This document shows, one piece after another, positions 31,701-41,838 of a DNA stretch of 64,000 nucleotides. Each line of letters starts with the position of its first letter. Position 1 is the stretch's first letter. The position numbers were made by a program, and so were the translations under genes. Origin of the DNA: Adenophora triphylla var. japonica (taxonomy: Eukaryota > Streptophyta > Magnoliopsida > Asterales > Campanulaceae); NCBI GenBank assembly GCA_022495995.1, contig JAFEMH010001241.1, positions 372,001-436,000 on the forward strand. Reading direction: 5' to 3'. The notes beneath the pieces were generated by a model. It did not search any database. It saw nothing but the letters and a program-made list of their open reading frames with translations, and was not told where the DNA came from.

Positions 31701-32350
31701 CAAGAAGTCGAAAGGAAAATATCTATCATATAGATACTTGAAGTAGTAGCAATCATATTGCCCTTCTTCACCTTTTAGGCCTTCCTAATAAGCCTTGCAA
31801 CTTTGCTTCCAATGACAATCTTATTGCAATGATAGCAAACTGCATCCTTTTGAGACACTTTGGGTTTAGCCTTTTCGGCTTTGACAACTTTTGTCCTATG
31901 TTTAGCAACTTTTGCTTTACCTTCTTTTCCTTCCTTTTTGAACCCTTTTATTGTGTCAACCATTAACACAATTTTCAGATTGCTCCTTCTTTCATCATAT
32001 GAATTAAGAGCCTTCACCACAACATATATCTTTTTCCTAGTTCGCATTTGGAACATTTCCCTATTTGCGTTATGCTAGAACAAAAGATTAGTTATCATGT
32101 GCCCAAGGTTCTTCATAAGAGCCTTCAACCATGGTGGCAAATACAAGGCAAGCAATATTGTCAGAATCATCACTATGTTTCTAATGTTGCTTCCTTATTT
32201 GCCCTTTGCAACATTTGCAATGGGTTCAGTAGGAACGGATTCGTCAAGAACATACACATTATGTATTGTTCCTTTCGAACTTTGTCCTTCATAAGGACGA
32301 ATCGCAATTATCATTATGTAATGCTATTTCTACAACAAAATATACAAATT
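31700..32350 (-). pseudogene. gag: Copia-1 gag remnant
   Basis: The minus-strand frame 31775-32056 retains a Lys-rich stretch followed by the start of a zinc knuckle, CYHCNK. The His and last Cys of the CCHC box are lost, unlike Copia-2 where the knuckle spacing is kept. The upstream part is not readable. Confidence 0.6.
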
Positions 32351-32470
32351 ATATGAACACATATCAATATCAACACATTTATCATTTAAGAGCAAATAAT
32401 GTATTTTACAAATACTCCCACTAAATCATACACCTTCCAATGCTAATAAGCATAATATGCATTTAATGGG

Positions 32471-32680
32471 CTAAGATCCAACTTTAATTTAATCTCAAGT
32501 ACGCTATGGCGCACCGCTCAAGATTAAACTAATTAGGTAGAAAAACATCAATCATATCGTATATGACTCTTAGGACTAAGATCCATCTTTAATTTGATCT
32601 CAAGTACGCTATGGCGCACCGCTCAAGATCAAACTAATTAGGTAGAAAACATCAATCATATCATATATGACTCTTAGGAT
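32471..32680. repeat. 105-bp tandem duplication, Copia-1 leader
   Basis: Two near-identical units start at 32471 and 32576, each containing AAGTACGCTATGGCGCACCG. Confidence 0.8.
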
Positions 32681-33330
32681 CTTTTATGAGATTTATTTAA
32701 GACATCATATGTCTAAGCATATTTTAATCTCATCTTATGCCTTGGGTCCAAAACCATTTTGATAACCCAATTAAGTTCATCCATTTTAAACGTATAGGAA
32801 CCACCATTTCCTCATCTTGCTCGCAAACGGAATAGAATCAAAGCACCTTGCTTTGGCAAGCCCACCCAAAACTATCCGAGTGGTCTCAAGTGTTTAAATC
32901 ATGGATTGGCATAAAGAACTTAAAAGTTAAATGAAGGTTCTTTAAGGTAGATTATAAGTATATCAGGAAAGATAGTCATAATCATGCACCAGGTAAGTTC
33001 CCAGGAAGATAGGTGAGCCACAAGGACTACTTAAGTACCAACTCTTCCTTAGACAGAACTCTCCTAGTCATGCACAATTAGAAATCAACTCTGATTTGGC
33101 AACATAATCACTACCTTTTATAAACAATTAGTTTCCTTTTAAAATTTCGCGTAATTATGACTTGTTTCCATAAACAATCATAAAATCTAAAATTTACAAT
33201 GTTTAAATCTAAACATATTAGGAAACTATAATGCAATGTTTCAACTAAACATTTTAGGAAATCACAATTCAATGTTTCAACTAATCATCTAATAAAATCC
33301 TTAACACTTAAGAACAAATAATTCATGCAT

Positions 33331-33550
33331 CGCAATAATTATTAAAATCATATTTTAATCAATTAATCATGCATATCAATGAATCAATCTAGCATGGACT
33401 TATAAACTCAATTTTATAACATCCAGATTTTCATATACATTGCAATAATTATTAAAATCACATTTTAATCAATTAATCATGTATATCAATGAATCAATCT
33501 ATCGCGGACTTATAAACTCAATTTTATAACATCCAGATTTTCATATGAAC
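33331..33550. repeat. 110-bp tandem duplication, Copia-1 leader
   Basis: Two units start at 33331 and 33441, sharing GCAATAATTATTAAAATCA and a common end TCCAGATTTTCATAT. Confidence 0.8.
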
Positions 33551-33615
33551 ATATCAGATTGTAAACACAATCACAGAATAGCAGAAAAATTGAACAAACG
33601 GATTACGCCAGTTTT

Positions 33616-33728
33616 GGCTTATTATGTCGCGTGACAACATCAGCCAGAGGCTTGATATGTCGCGCGACCTAACAGGCCAGTTAACCTGAAATCCACATGG
33701 CTCAACATGTCGCGCGACATAAGCAGCC
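33616..33728. promoter_or_regulatory. Three 30-bp palindromic modules, Copia-1 leader
   Basis: Modules at 33616-33645, 33649-33678 and 33699-33728. Each has GGCT at one edge and GCC at the other placed symmetrically around ATGTCGCGCGACAT or a one- to three-base variant. Centres are 33 and 50 bp apart. Confidence 0.7.
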
Positions 33729-33950
33729 AAGTAACAGGATTTCCAGATTCGAACCAATACAGATTACATGTAATTAAATCACGTAAAACATCCCTTTTAC
33801 AGATTTAATTCAGCATATTCCGAAAACGATTTTCACATTGTTTCACATAAACAATTAAAAATTCTATCGCATACAAAACATGCAATAAGCATATAAACAA
33901 TTTATATCTTAAATCTAGCATGTTAATTCAAACTTAACCATACGAACGGG

Positions 33951-33962
33951 GCTCTGATACCA
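33951..33962 (-). other. Copia-1 primer-binding site
   Basis: TGGTATCAGAGC on the minus strand, one base from the 5' LTR. It is complementary to the 3' end of initiator tRNA-Met, the usual copia primer. Confidence 0.9.
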
Positions 33963-33963
33963 C

Positions 33964-35323
33964 TGTTGGGTTTTACGGGTCCATGCGCAGCGGAATTAAG
34001 CATTAAAACATAAAACCCAAGAAGCCCTAGGATCCGTTCTATACAATTAATTTAAATTCCTATGAGATAGAATTAAACCAACCTTGAAACGCTTTCCGGT
34101 CTTGAGCTATCGAACGATTTTGATTATGTGATATCGAATCACAAACTTCGTTCTTCAACTTGCTTAAACTCTAGGCCTTGATCGATGAACGAGCGAAGAC
34201 CCTCTTTTGGTATCCACACCTTTGAATGAATCCAAGAACAACTTCTTGATGATTGCTAGATCTAAAACCTTGAAGAATATTGAGAGTATTTTGTTGTGAA
34301 TTTTGATTGAAAATTTCGGCTGACCTTTTAGGTCTGACAGAACCCTTGTATTTATACTACAATAGTAGGAATACCTCTCCTAATCGTATTAGGAGAGACA
34401 GGCTGTCAAAAACGCGTACTGGCCTATTATGTCGCGCGGTATATTAAGCCATTGGCTTAATATGTCGCGCGGTATATATAGCCAGATACAGAAACTCTCA
34501 ACTATTCTTCCTCCGGTTTAACCAATTCATTCTAGTTGTGTGTGACCCAATAGGATTACATTATGTTGGCAATGAGTTCGATCATATCGAACCTCATAAG
34601 ACATAAGCGGACTCTAGCAAGCCATTATGTCTACCCAAATAATGCAACGTAAGAGTTCACGTTTCCAATGGTGTACTTCCATTTATCCCTTTGTCTCACG
34701 ATGTTATATTTGAACACAAGTCATGGTCCTTGTCAACTTGTTATTGTTCAATGCTTTCTCGATTCTTGAGTATAATGATAATTCCAATCACATTGGGGTA
34801 CGGCCATACACTTTCATCATTATCACTCATCGAGGGGCCCAAGCATAACATCTCTCTTCCGAGGGACAAATTCCTTCTTGACTTATCATTCTTCCCATCA
34901 TGAATCCGATCATGCCAATGATAGTCTTTATAGATATCGTGTTAAGATATCGTTTGACTAAAATCAAACATGACTTTCATCATATGTAAGGTTACGATAA
35001 TCTTAGGTCTAGGAAATAAATGAAGTAACCGTATGAGATTTAAGTATGACATTTGACCATGACATAAATCTCATGCGGGTCATGTCCAGTCACTTGTTCT
35101 CTAACAAGTACCCATAATTTCAATGTGCATCTCTTATGCATATAATCATCACATGATTATCCATTGACAATTATACTAATTATTCTCTTAATAATCAGGG
35201 ACGGAGATTATTACAATAAATATGCAAACTATATAATAATCAAATAATAAACATAAACGATAAAGATGATACATAACGGTTTTTCAGTTAAACATAACTA
35301 AAGCCTAGGGCATTACACCAACA
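33964..35323 (-). repeat. Copia-1 5' LTR
   Basis: 1360 bp, nearly identical to 27278-28631. Differences cluster near 34397-34421 and 34484-34492. Confidence 0.9.
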
Positions 35324-35359
35324 GTTACACGTCTAGGTCCATCGCCAAAGCTCGACACG

Positions 35360-36724
35360 ATGTCTGCTTCTCCTTCTACCACCGAGGCCGAAATCAACGA
35401 AGCTAAGGCCCAACTCATCGAAGCCATGCTTAGGTTGGATGAACAAAGTAAGCAAATTGGGGAACAAAATGCCCAAATGGCCGCCCTCATGAAAGAGCTC
35501 AACGACATGAAAGTCAAGAAAGGCAGAAAGCAAAAGCAGAAAGTGGAATCCTCCTCCGATGAAGAGGAATCTTATACCAAACAGAATAAGAAACCCAAGA
35601 GGTCGAGCAAGAAAAAGGAAGAATCCAATTCCTCCTCTTCCTCATCCTCCTCCGATGATGAGGAACATGTCTCCAAAGGTGCTAAAACCAAGAAAGAAGG
35701 CAGTGGTGAAACTACTAAACTTGGTGACCATGTTACTAAGAACTACCTCGAGAAGAAACTTGCAACTCTTGACACTTCAAAAGGGTCATTCGTTCCATTT
35801 GATCCCGATGCTCTTCAACAATCCATCACTAAGTTTCCTCGCAAGTACAAAACACCCGATATTGCCAAGTTCAATGGTACTACTTGTCCTCGAGCTCATT
35901 TTGAGACCTACACTTGGGCTATGCTTCCAATGGGCGTTGATAACACAATCTTAGCCCAATGATTTCCTCAAACCTCGGAGGGTGCTGCAAGGGATTGGTA
36001 CATGTCTCTTCCTACGACTACAAGGCTTGATTGGTCGTCTGCATGTTTAGTCTTCCAAAGGCAGTTTGAAGACAACTCCACTTACCGCCCAACTAGGAGG
36101 GACCTTGAACAAACCAAACAACATGCCAATGAGTCCTTTGCTGAATTTGCTAGAAGATGGAGACTCAAACTTACTAAAATTGTCGAAAGACCTACTCTCA
36201 AAGAGCAAATCCACATCTTCCTCCAATGTCTCCGTGATGAATTTCAAGAGAAGCTTGCTGGCAACTACTTTCCTAGTTTCAATGAACTCCATGAGTCCGG
36301 AATTAGAATTGATGACTTCCTCAAAAGCAAAAAGAAGGAAAGTACTTTCCGCTTCAACAAAACCACCACAAGTAAAGATGCTTCAGTCAATGCCATTGCA
36401 TTCAACCTCCCCAACACCGGAAAGTATTCAGCTGTTCCTCCTCCCGAAAAGAAAAAGAGGCACTACGATAAAATTGAAGGAATCACTCAAGAAGAACTCT
36501 TCGATGTGCTTGTCAAGAATGAAAAGATCAAACCAAGGGAAGGTGGTCCTCCGAAGGATATGGGTCCGAACCATGCTCATCACTTATTCTGCAAGTACCA
36601 CAACTTCACCGGCCATGACACCAACTCTTGCCACCACTTGAAGGACATCATCCAAGACCTCTTTGACAATGGAGAGTTAGAACGTCCCAACGTCATCACC
36701 AATCCTCTCCCTCGCACTCCATGA
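35360..36724 (+). pseudogene. gag: Tat-B gag, one in-frame stop
   Basis: 455 codons from the ATG at 35360 to TGA at 36722-36724. In order: an N-terminal coiled coil (about 10-50), a Lys/Ser/Glu-rich linker (55-115), the retrotransposon gag core (about 145-320, with KFNGTTCPRAHFETYTWAML and FARRWRLKLTKIVERPTL), and a C-terminal knuckle-like segment CKYHNFTGHDTNSCHHLKDI. A single TGA at 35960-35962 interrupts the core where the Tat-D gag has Cys. If that codon were read through, or is a late mutation, this would be a full-length gag. No pol follows. Gag would allow the element, or relatives, to be packaged. Confidence 0.85.
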
Positions 36725-37825
36725 AGAAGATGAAGCTCCAAGAAGAAATCTACACTTACCACTTTGGGGCTACCACTATCCTCTCCTTTTCTCCTTTGAT
36801 AGAAGTAGATTAGGTTTTAAATTTTCAAGTATGAATTCGAAGAGTCGTTCTGTCTTTCTAGTACTTCTCACCTCCTCTAGTTTGTGTCATCTAAACTATC
36901 GAGTCTGTTTTTCAATTTCTCCAATTAATCAAAGAAATTTTCTTTTCCTAAACATTTTCCCTAAGGTTGTTCTACCTCATGAATATCAGTTAATTCATAC
37001 AAAATAATGGACCCTCCATTCCCTAAATCATCGCAAAAATAGAAACTTCTAAGTGACTTTAAGAAGCAAGTTATCATTAGAAGGCTTAAGGGCTAAACAT
37101 TACCCTACTGAAAGTCAAAGGTCAACAAGCGAAGGAAGCCAAAGGTGCTGCTGTCAACCTTCATCCCAAGAAAAGTGGGGCTACTCAATTCAAAGCTTTG
37201 AGAGTACAAAAAAAAAAGAAAAAAGCCTCTCAAGCTTTCATCACCCCCACAACATAGGTGAAAATTCAAATGCATGAAGGACTCTCCCACAAAGAAAATG
37301 AGTCAAGTGATATCAACAAAAGAAAAGAGAATTCCTTAATATCCTCCTACATCAAGTGAAGAAGACTTTCAGTATCAAGAAAAATGTTTACCCTTAAGTC
37401 ATACTAATGATTGGCTTTCTTCCTAAACTTATTTATAAACTTCTAGATGATACACGATTCATTAAAAGGTAGAACAACTTTTCTAGATCCTTGAGCCACG
37501 TAGCGTTCCTCATTGAGTCTAGGGGCTTCCTGTTAGCCACTCTCATACACACTCTTAAAATCCAAGCATCAAAACTGGGGCTTCCTAACCTTTCCTCCCC
37601 CAGTCAATCTCTACTTCAACTCTTCAAAATAATCAAATCTGCATTGGGAGCTTTCCTCTTTGCTTCTCACTCTCATCATTAGAGAATACACTTCTTCAAA
37701 GAATCAATGCTTGGATCACCTTCCAAAAATAGAGTCCATCTCTCCTCAACTAACTTGAGATCTCATCTCTCTCTCTCCTCAATAAGATTCTCTTCGAGTT
37801 AAACATACTTTTCAAAAAAAATATG

Positions 37826-37948
37826 GCTCGCTAGGTTGAAAACTCGTAAAGAGCGGCCTATGAAAAAGTTAGAGCACAAAAGAAAAAAAAAGACGCAAAA
37901 GAGATGCCCGCTAGATTGAAACCTGAAAGGGCGGTCTAGGCAAAAACC
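37826..37948 (+). other. Post-integrase structured motif, two copies, Tat-B
   Basis: Copies at 37826-37868 and 37906-37948, with inner stems CTC/GAG and CCT/AGG. In the second copy the outer stem is CTAGA/TCTAG instead of CTAGG/CCTAG, a compensatory change. Confidence 0.6.
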
Positions 37949-38650
37949 AGGGTGCGTCACTAAGAAAAGAAAAAAAAATCAAGGACAAAGGGAGAGTATC
38001 CTTCAACCTTCTTCATCAAGCATCATTCGATCTTCTTCAAATCAAATCAACAAGGAGAGTCTTCTTCGATCATCTTCAAATCAAGAGAACAGACTCACAA
38101 GCCTGTTCACAAAAGTCATCTACCACCTTGCAAGCAACTTGGGGCTTGAGACACCAAAGGGCCTTAGACATACAACCATTACGACAGTCGACAGATTTGT
38201 AGTCGTTTGCCTCCTAGAGACACGATTCAAAGGAGAAGTAAGAATGGAGATTCTCAACAGACCTAGATGTGTTCACACAAGGTTACTCATCGAAATTCAG
38301 CCTCGCTGACTAGCAACAAATTCTGCATAAACTTGATTTGGTCCCAACTTGTCAAACACAAGTTCACTCTCATAAAGATCACCCATCTCAAATATACATC
38401 CATAAAAATGTCCCTACATCTCCATACAACATATACTCTACCACCAAAATGACCAATCGACCATTTACACAAACAGACGTGAGCATCACCACGTAAGTCC
38501 AGTTAAACAACTAAAATCTGGAAATCTATTTGGAATCTTTATGTGCTAACATGTACAGAAAGGTAAGAATCTTTCGGGTCTATCCGAAATCCGCATGCAT
38601 ATATCCTTGCATTACAGGGGCCGACAGAACCTCCACCTCAACCGACAATT

Positions 38651-38910
38651 TCAAAGTCTGTGATGGCAGCAAACCTTAAAGTCCGTGACCTCGGCAACAT
38701 CAACAAAGTCTGTGATGAAAGCAAACTTCAAGTCCGTGACCTCGGCAACGTCAACAAAGTCTGTGATGGCAGCAAACTTCAAGTCCGTGACCTCGGCAAC
38801 CTCAGCAAAGTCTGTGACGGCAGCAAACTTCAAGTCCGTGACCTCGGCAACCACAACAAAATCCGTGACCTCGGCAACGACAATAAAGTCCGTGACCTCG
38901 GCAACAATGA
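38651..38910. repeat. 51-bp tandem repeat in the Tat-B 3' UTR
   Basis: GTCCGTGACCTCGGCAAC recurs at 38681, 38732, 38783 and 38834 (51 bp apart), then twice more at about 27 bp intervals with the rest of the unit lost. The period is a multiple of three, which explains the open frames across it. Confidence 0.8.
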
Positions 38911-39091
38911 GCTACGTCAGTAACCATGGGCGGCGCACTTTAACAACTTCATCAACAATAGGTATCATCAGAATTGGGTCAAGTCCTTGATTCCTTAGTA
39001 TGATTTTACCTTTTCAAAAAAAAAGTCCCTCTTCTATTTTCTAAAATTCTTTTCAAAATACCTAAAATAGCCTTTTTAGTGTTTTGGAGTC

Positions 39092-39150
39092 GAACTACGT
39101 TTGGTCTGATTCTCTCTTAGAGATACGTAGGCAGCCGCGCGGCACGACCA
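39092..39150 (+). other. Two-hairpin UTR element, Tat-B 3' copy
   Basis: Outer CTACG/CGTAG, inner TCTC-TCTTA-GAGA, second hairpin GCC-GCGC-GGC, about 70 bp before the 3' LTR, as in Tat-A. Confidence 0.6.
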
Positions 39151-39213
39151 TCCCAATGTTCAGAATGATGTCTTTCTATCGACGACATGACTTCTTCCAT
39201 AAGTCTTGTCACC

Positions 39214-39222
39214 GAGGGGCTC
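39214..39222 (+). other. Tat-B polypurine tract
   Basis: GAGGGGCTC directly before the 3' LTR. Confidence 0.8.
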
Positions 39223-40322
39223 TATAGACACCCCATTCTGAACCAATAATTCATGATTACACTACTCTTCATCTCTCTTTTGTGTTTTGATGAAAGCATA
39301 TCAGTTTCGCCATGTTTCGTTAAGTTTCTAACTAACCTCGTTAGTTTTGGACCTAACTGACTAACGGAATAAACTGAAGAGGACAAAATAGTCAAATGAC
39401 TAGTTATCTCACGCGAAATAGCGTGTCTCGTGCGAGATAACCCCTCGACAGGATGTACAGAATCACTCTCCTTCTCCGTTTCAAACTCTTTTCTTGATAA
39501 AACCTTATCAATCCGGTCATCCAATCACAGTTGAGTTCTGGAACCTTCCCAAGGTGTTTGATTTCATCCTTAACACCTCTCCAACACCTATAAATACCCA
39601 ATGACTTTCAGTATTTCAAAAAAAAAAGAACAGTTTTAGATTGAGAGATCCCCGATCCACGATCGAAAACACACAACACACACAATTTGTTGGTTTCTTT
39701 CCATGAAAGACTCCTTCAAATCACTCACAAAAATCACCCTAAAATCACCTAAAAGTTTTTTTATCAACCTCGTTGATCAAAGCCCGAATCAAAGCCCGAA
39801 TCAAAGGACCGAGGCAAAGCTCTGTCCGCATCAAGATTTGACTCTCATATCGAGTCGAAACTCTGTCCGAATCACTTCTCGACCAAGAATCCATCTTAGA
39901 ACCACGTTCTAAATCAATTACTCCCTAAACCCAAGGTAAAATCCTTTATTTCTTTTCTTTTCTCTTCTTCTCAATCTCTCTCTATTGGCTTTTAGAGTAG
40001 TGTAATCCCATCAAAAGGATTAGCCTAGAGTCCCTTCAATCGATGAAGGCGATCTCGAAGCATATAATCCGACATTCCTAATCAAGAAATTGATTAGGGT
40101 TTTCTTGTTCTTATTTAATTGTTAAATTAATTAGATTGATAATACTCAATTGACAAGACCGATCTCCGGATTGGGTGGAATGGATGCTCCTCGACCTACC
40201 CATTCCATAACTTAACCCCCGAACCCTCAAATCTCTTTAAAATCAAACAGGTTTTTCTTATTGTTTTCCTAAATAAATGATAAGTGGTGACTCTGAGATG
40301 TTAAAATTCACGCATCGCTACA
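39223..40322 (+). repeat. Tat-B 3' LTR
   Basis: 1100 bp, the pair of 24697-25790. Its palindromes at 39407-39437 read TCTCACGCGAAA and TCTCGTGCGAGA, i.e. CG changed to CA and TG relative to the 5' LTR, still 19 bp apart. Confidence 0.9.
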
Positions 40323-41107
40323 CCTCCGCTAGGAGCAATTTTGACAAGACCGCCGTCAATTAAATCTTGGATTGCATTCTTCAATTTGAAACAATCATCG
40401 GTATGGTGGCCATAGCATTGATGGTAGAAGCAGTAGAGGTGTGGAGCTCGCCCTTCTCTCTTGGGTATGTAACCCTCCATTGGGCTCATTTTTCCATCCT
40501 TGCGAAGGCTTTTGAAGAGATGACCGAGAGAGATATATCCGATGTCGGAAAAGATCCTACTCTTCCTTCGCTTAGCCATTTGATTATGAAGGTCTCGAAT
40601 ATGGTTCTCATAGTGTTGCACAAAGACGTTGTGACGAGACTGATATTCTGCTTCCATTTGCTCCTTGAGGTCACGGTAGAGAGTATTGAGGCAATAGTTG
40701 ACTCTTTCATCAATGTCATCTTCAATGTGAGCTTCGAGAGTGATACACTTTTGGGTCATAGCCTCAAGTTCGCTTTTGACCTCTTCAAGTTCTTCAATCA
40801 GGATCTTGGTCTTGCCAGCTTGGATGGATTCTTCCAAGTTGTGCCATGCATCGTTGTCCTCAATTTGCTGCAGGGCTTTGGCAAGTTGAGACTTGATGCC
40901 ACTTAGCTCTTCTTGCACAGATGATCGCCCGCTGTCGGAGTCACTTTCTATTTTTCGGAAATCCCTAGCAATGCGAGTGGTAGGCAAATCAAAGGCTTCT
41001 CTCCAACCTCCCACATGTTCCATCTCAGCGACAAGGGCCTTGGTCAAATCTTGCAGAGTGTGTTGTTCAAGGTCCTTCTTGGGGATGACATGCTTTTCAG
41101 TAGATAT
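40323..41107 (-). pseudogene. gag: Tat-A gag, start codon lost and split by Tat-B
   Basis: The frame runs from 41107 to the Tat-B junction and continues at 24696 to a TAG at 24670. By alignment with the Tat-D leader, the start codon position (41107-41105) now reads ATA. The protein is mostly coiled coil (EELEEVKSELEAMTQKCITL and similar), ending in a knuckle-like CFYHQCYGHHTDDCFKLKNAIQDLID typical of Tat gag C-termini. The retrotransposon gag core seen in Tat-B and Tat-D is not recognisable, so this gag is either shortened or of a different type. Tat-B inserted about nine codons before the stop. Confidence 0.7.
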
Positions 41108-41247
41108 TGTGGTGGGAGTCTTGAAGTTGAGTAGCTTTGGAAAACTGACAGAAGAGATGCAGAGACGATATCAGGATCAAATCTAGCCCCAACAAGTCGG
41201 AAACAGGCTTAAATGGCTCAGGCTCAGTTTCAGCAAACAGAGACATT

Positions 41248-41280
41248 ATCCCGCGCGAGATATGTAGTCACGCGCGAGAT
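41248..41280. promoter_or_regulatory. CGCG palindrome pair, Tat-A leader (second)
   Basis: ATCCCGCGCGAGAT (41248-41261) and GTCACGCGCGAGAT (41267-41280), centres 19 bp apart, about 140 bp upstream of gag. Confidence 0.7.
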
Positions 41281-41400
41281 AATCACACGGAAAGTCAATT
41301 TTTATTAGACCTAATTTTTGGTCGGAACGGAAAATCCGTTTTGAGGGGTTTCTAAGGCCTTTATCAGAACCTAACGACTAAGCAATCAATCCAATTTTTG

Positions 41401-41561
41401 TAAAACAAAGCCATGTAAGATCGTTTTTTTTTGAAGGATTATTATTTTTTTCAAAGGGACATCCGAAAGGGTCATTCCGAAGGGACTTTTTCCGAAGGGA
41501 CTTTTTCCGAGGGGACTTTTCCGAGTCCTTCTTTATTGTCAATTTTACATGGCTTTGTTTT
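41401..41561 (-). other. Long leader stem-loop, Tat-A
   Basis: Arms 41401-41439 and 41525-41561 pair through AAAACAAAGCCATGTAA. The loop holds four or five TTCCGAAGGGAC-type repeats on the plus strand. Confidence 0.6.
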
Positions 41562-41838
41562 GGTCAAAAACAAGAAAAGACCACCGAGTCAAAACCGACC
41601 GGTCACGGAGTGATCCTAAAAAGACAATCTACATGAAAATGTGGCGATGCAGAGCTGGAAGGCTAGGCTTCCCGCGATATGACAATCTAAGTGGATTGAA
41701 TACGCGGAGTGGGATGATCCAACTTCGGAGAGACTGGCGACTAGGTGGTTACCGTCATCCGTCCTTAGTGTGGGTCCCGAGTTTATAGAAGGTATGCAGT
41801 GCGATGACAGATATATCATGAATGCGCGTGTGTGATGG

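Larger units (their letters stand above)
32351..33950 (-). other. Copia-1 leader region
   Basis: AT-rich and non-coding, between the 5' LTR and gag. It has two separate tandem duplications (32471-32680 and 33331-33550) and three palindromic modules at 33616-33728. Confidence 0.6.
27278..35323 (-). mobile_element. Copia-1: Ty1/copia element with decayed interior
   Basis: LTRs at 33964-35323 (5') and 27278-28631 (3') are bounded by the perfect duplication GTTAC (27273-27277 and 35324-35328). The PBS matches initiator tRNA-Met and a purine tract is present. The LTRs differ at only about ten sites that I can see, but gag and pol are riddled with frameshifts, so the copied template was probably already non-coding. 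Confidence 0.92.
36725..39222 (+). other. Tat-B 3' region without pol
   Basis: About 2.5 kb without a convincing gene. It holds CT-rich and AAAAGA-rich stretches, the paired post-integrase motif (37826-37948), a 51-bp tandem repeat (38651-38910), the two-hairpin element (39092-39150) and the purine tract GAGGGGCTC (39214-39222). Confidence 0.7.
24697..40322 (+). mobile_element. Tat-B: gag-only Tat-lineage element carrying Copia-1
   Basis: LTRs at 24697-25790 and 39223-40322 are flanked by CCTCG (24692-24696) and CCTCC (40323-40327). Without Copia-1 it is about 7.6 kb: LTR, PBS, leader, gag, 2.5 kb non-coding 3' region, purine tract, LTR. No protease, RT, RNase H or integrase frame is present, so it is non-autonomous. 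It lies in Tat-A gag, a few codons before its end. Confidence 0.9.
41108..41838 (-). other. Tat-A leader, gag-proximal part
   Basis: Minus-strand leader with a palindrome pair (41248-41280), the AACGGA-TTT-TCCGTT hairpin (41325-41342) and the long stem-loop (arms 41401-41439 and 41525-41561) around GTCCCTTCGGAA repeats. It is cut at 41838 by Tat-C and continues at 54767. Confidence 0.65.

Noticed and set aside
38651..38990. Open frames on both strands with 17-residue repeats
   Set aside because: A 51-bp DNA repeat keeps any frame open; there is no promoter, domain or conservation evidence.
40367..40906. A 179-codon plus-strand frame rich in hydrophobic residues
   Set aside because: It is the complement of Tat-A gag, which has the recognisable knuckle and coiled coil on the minus strand.
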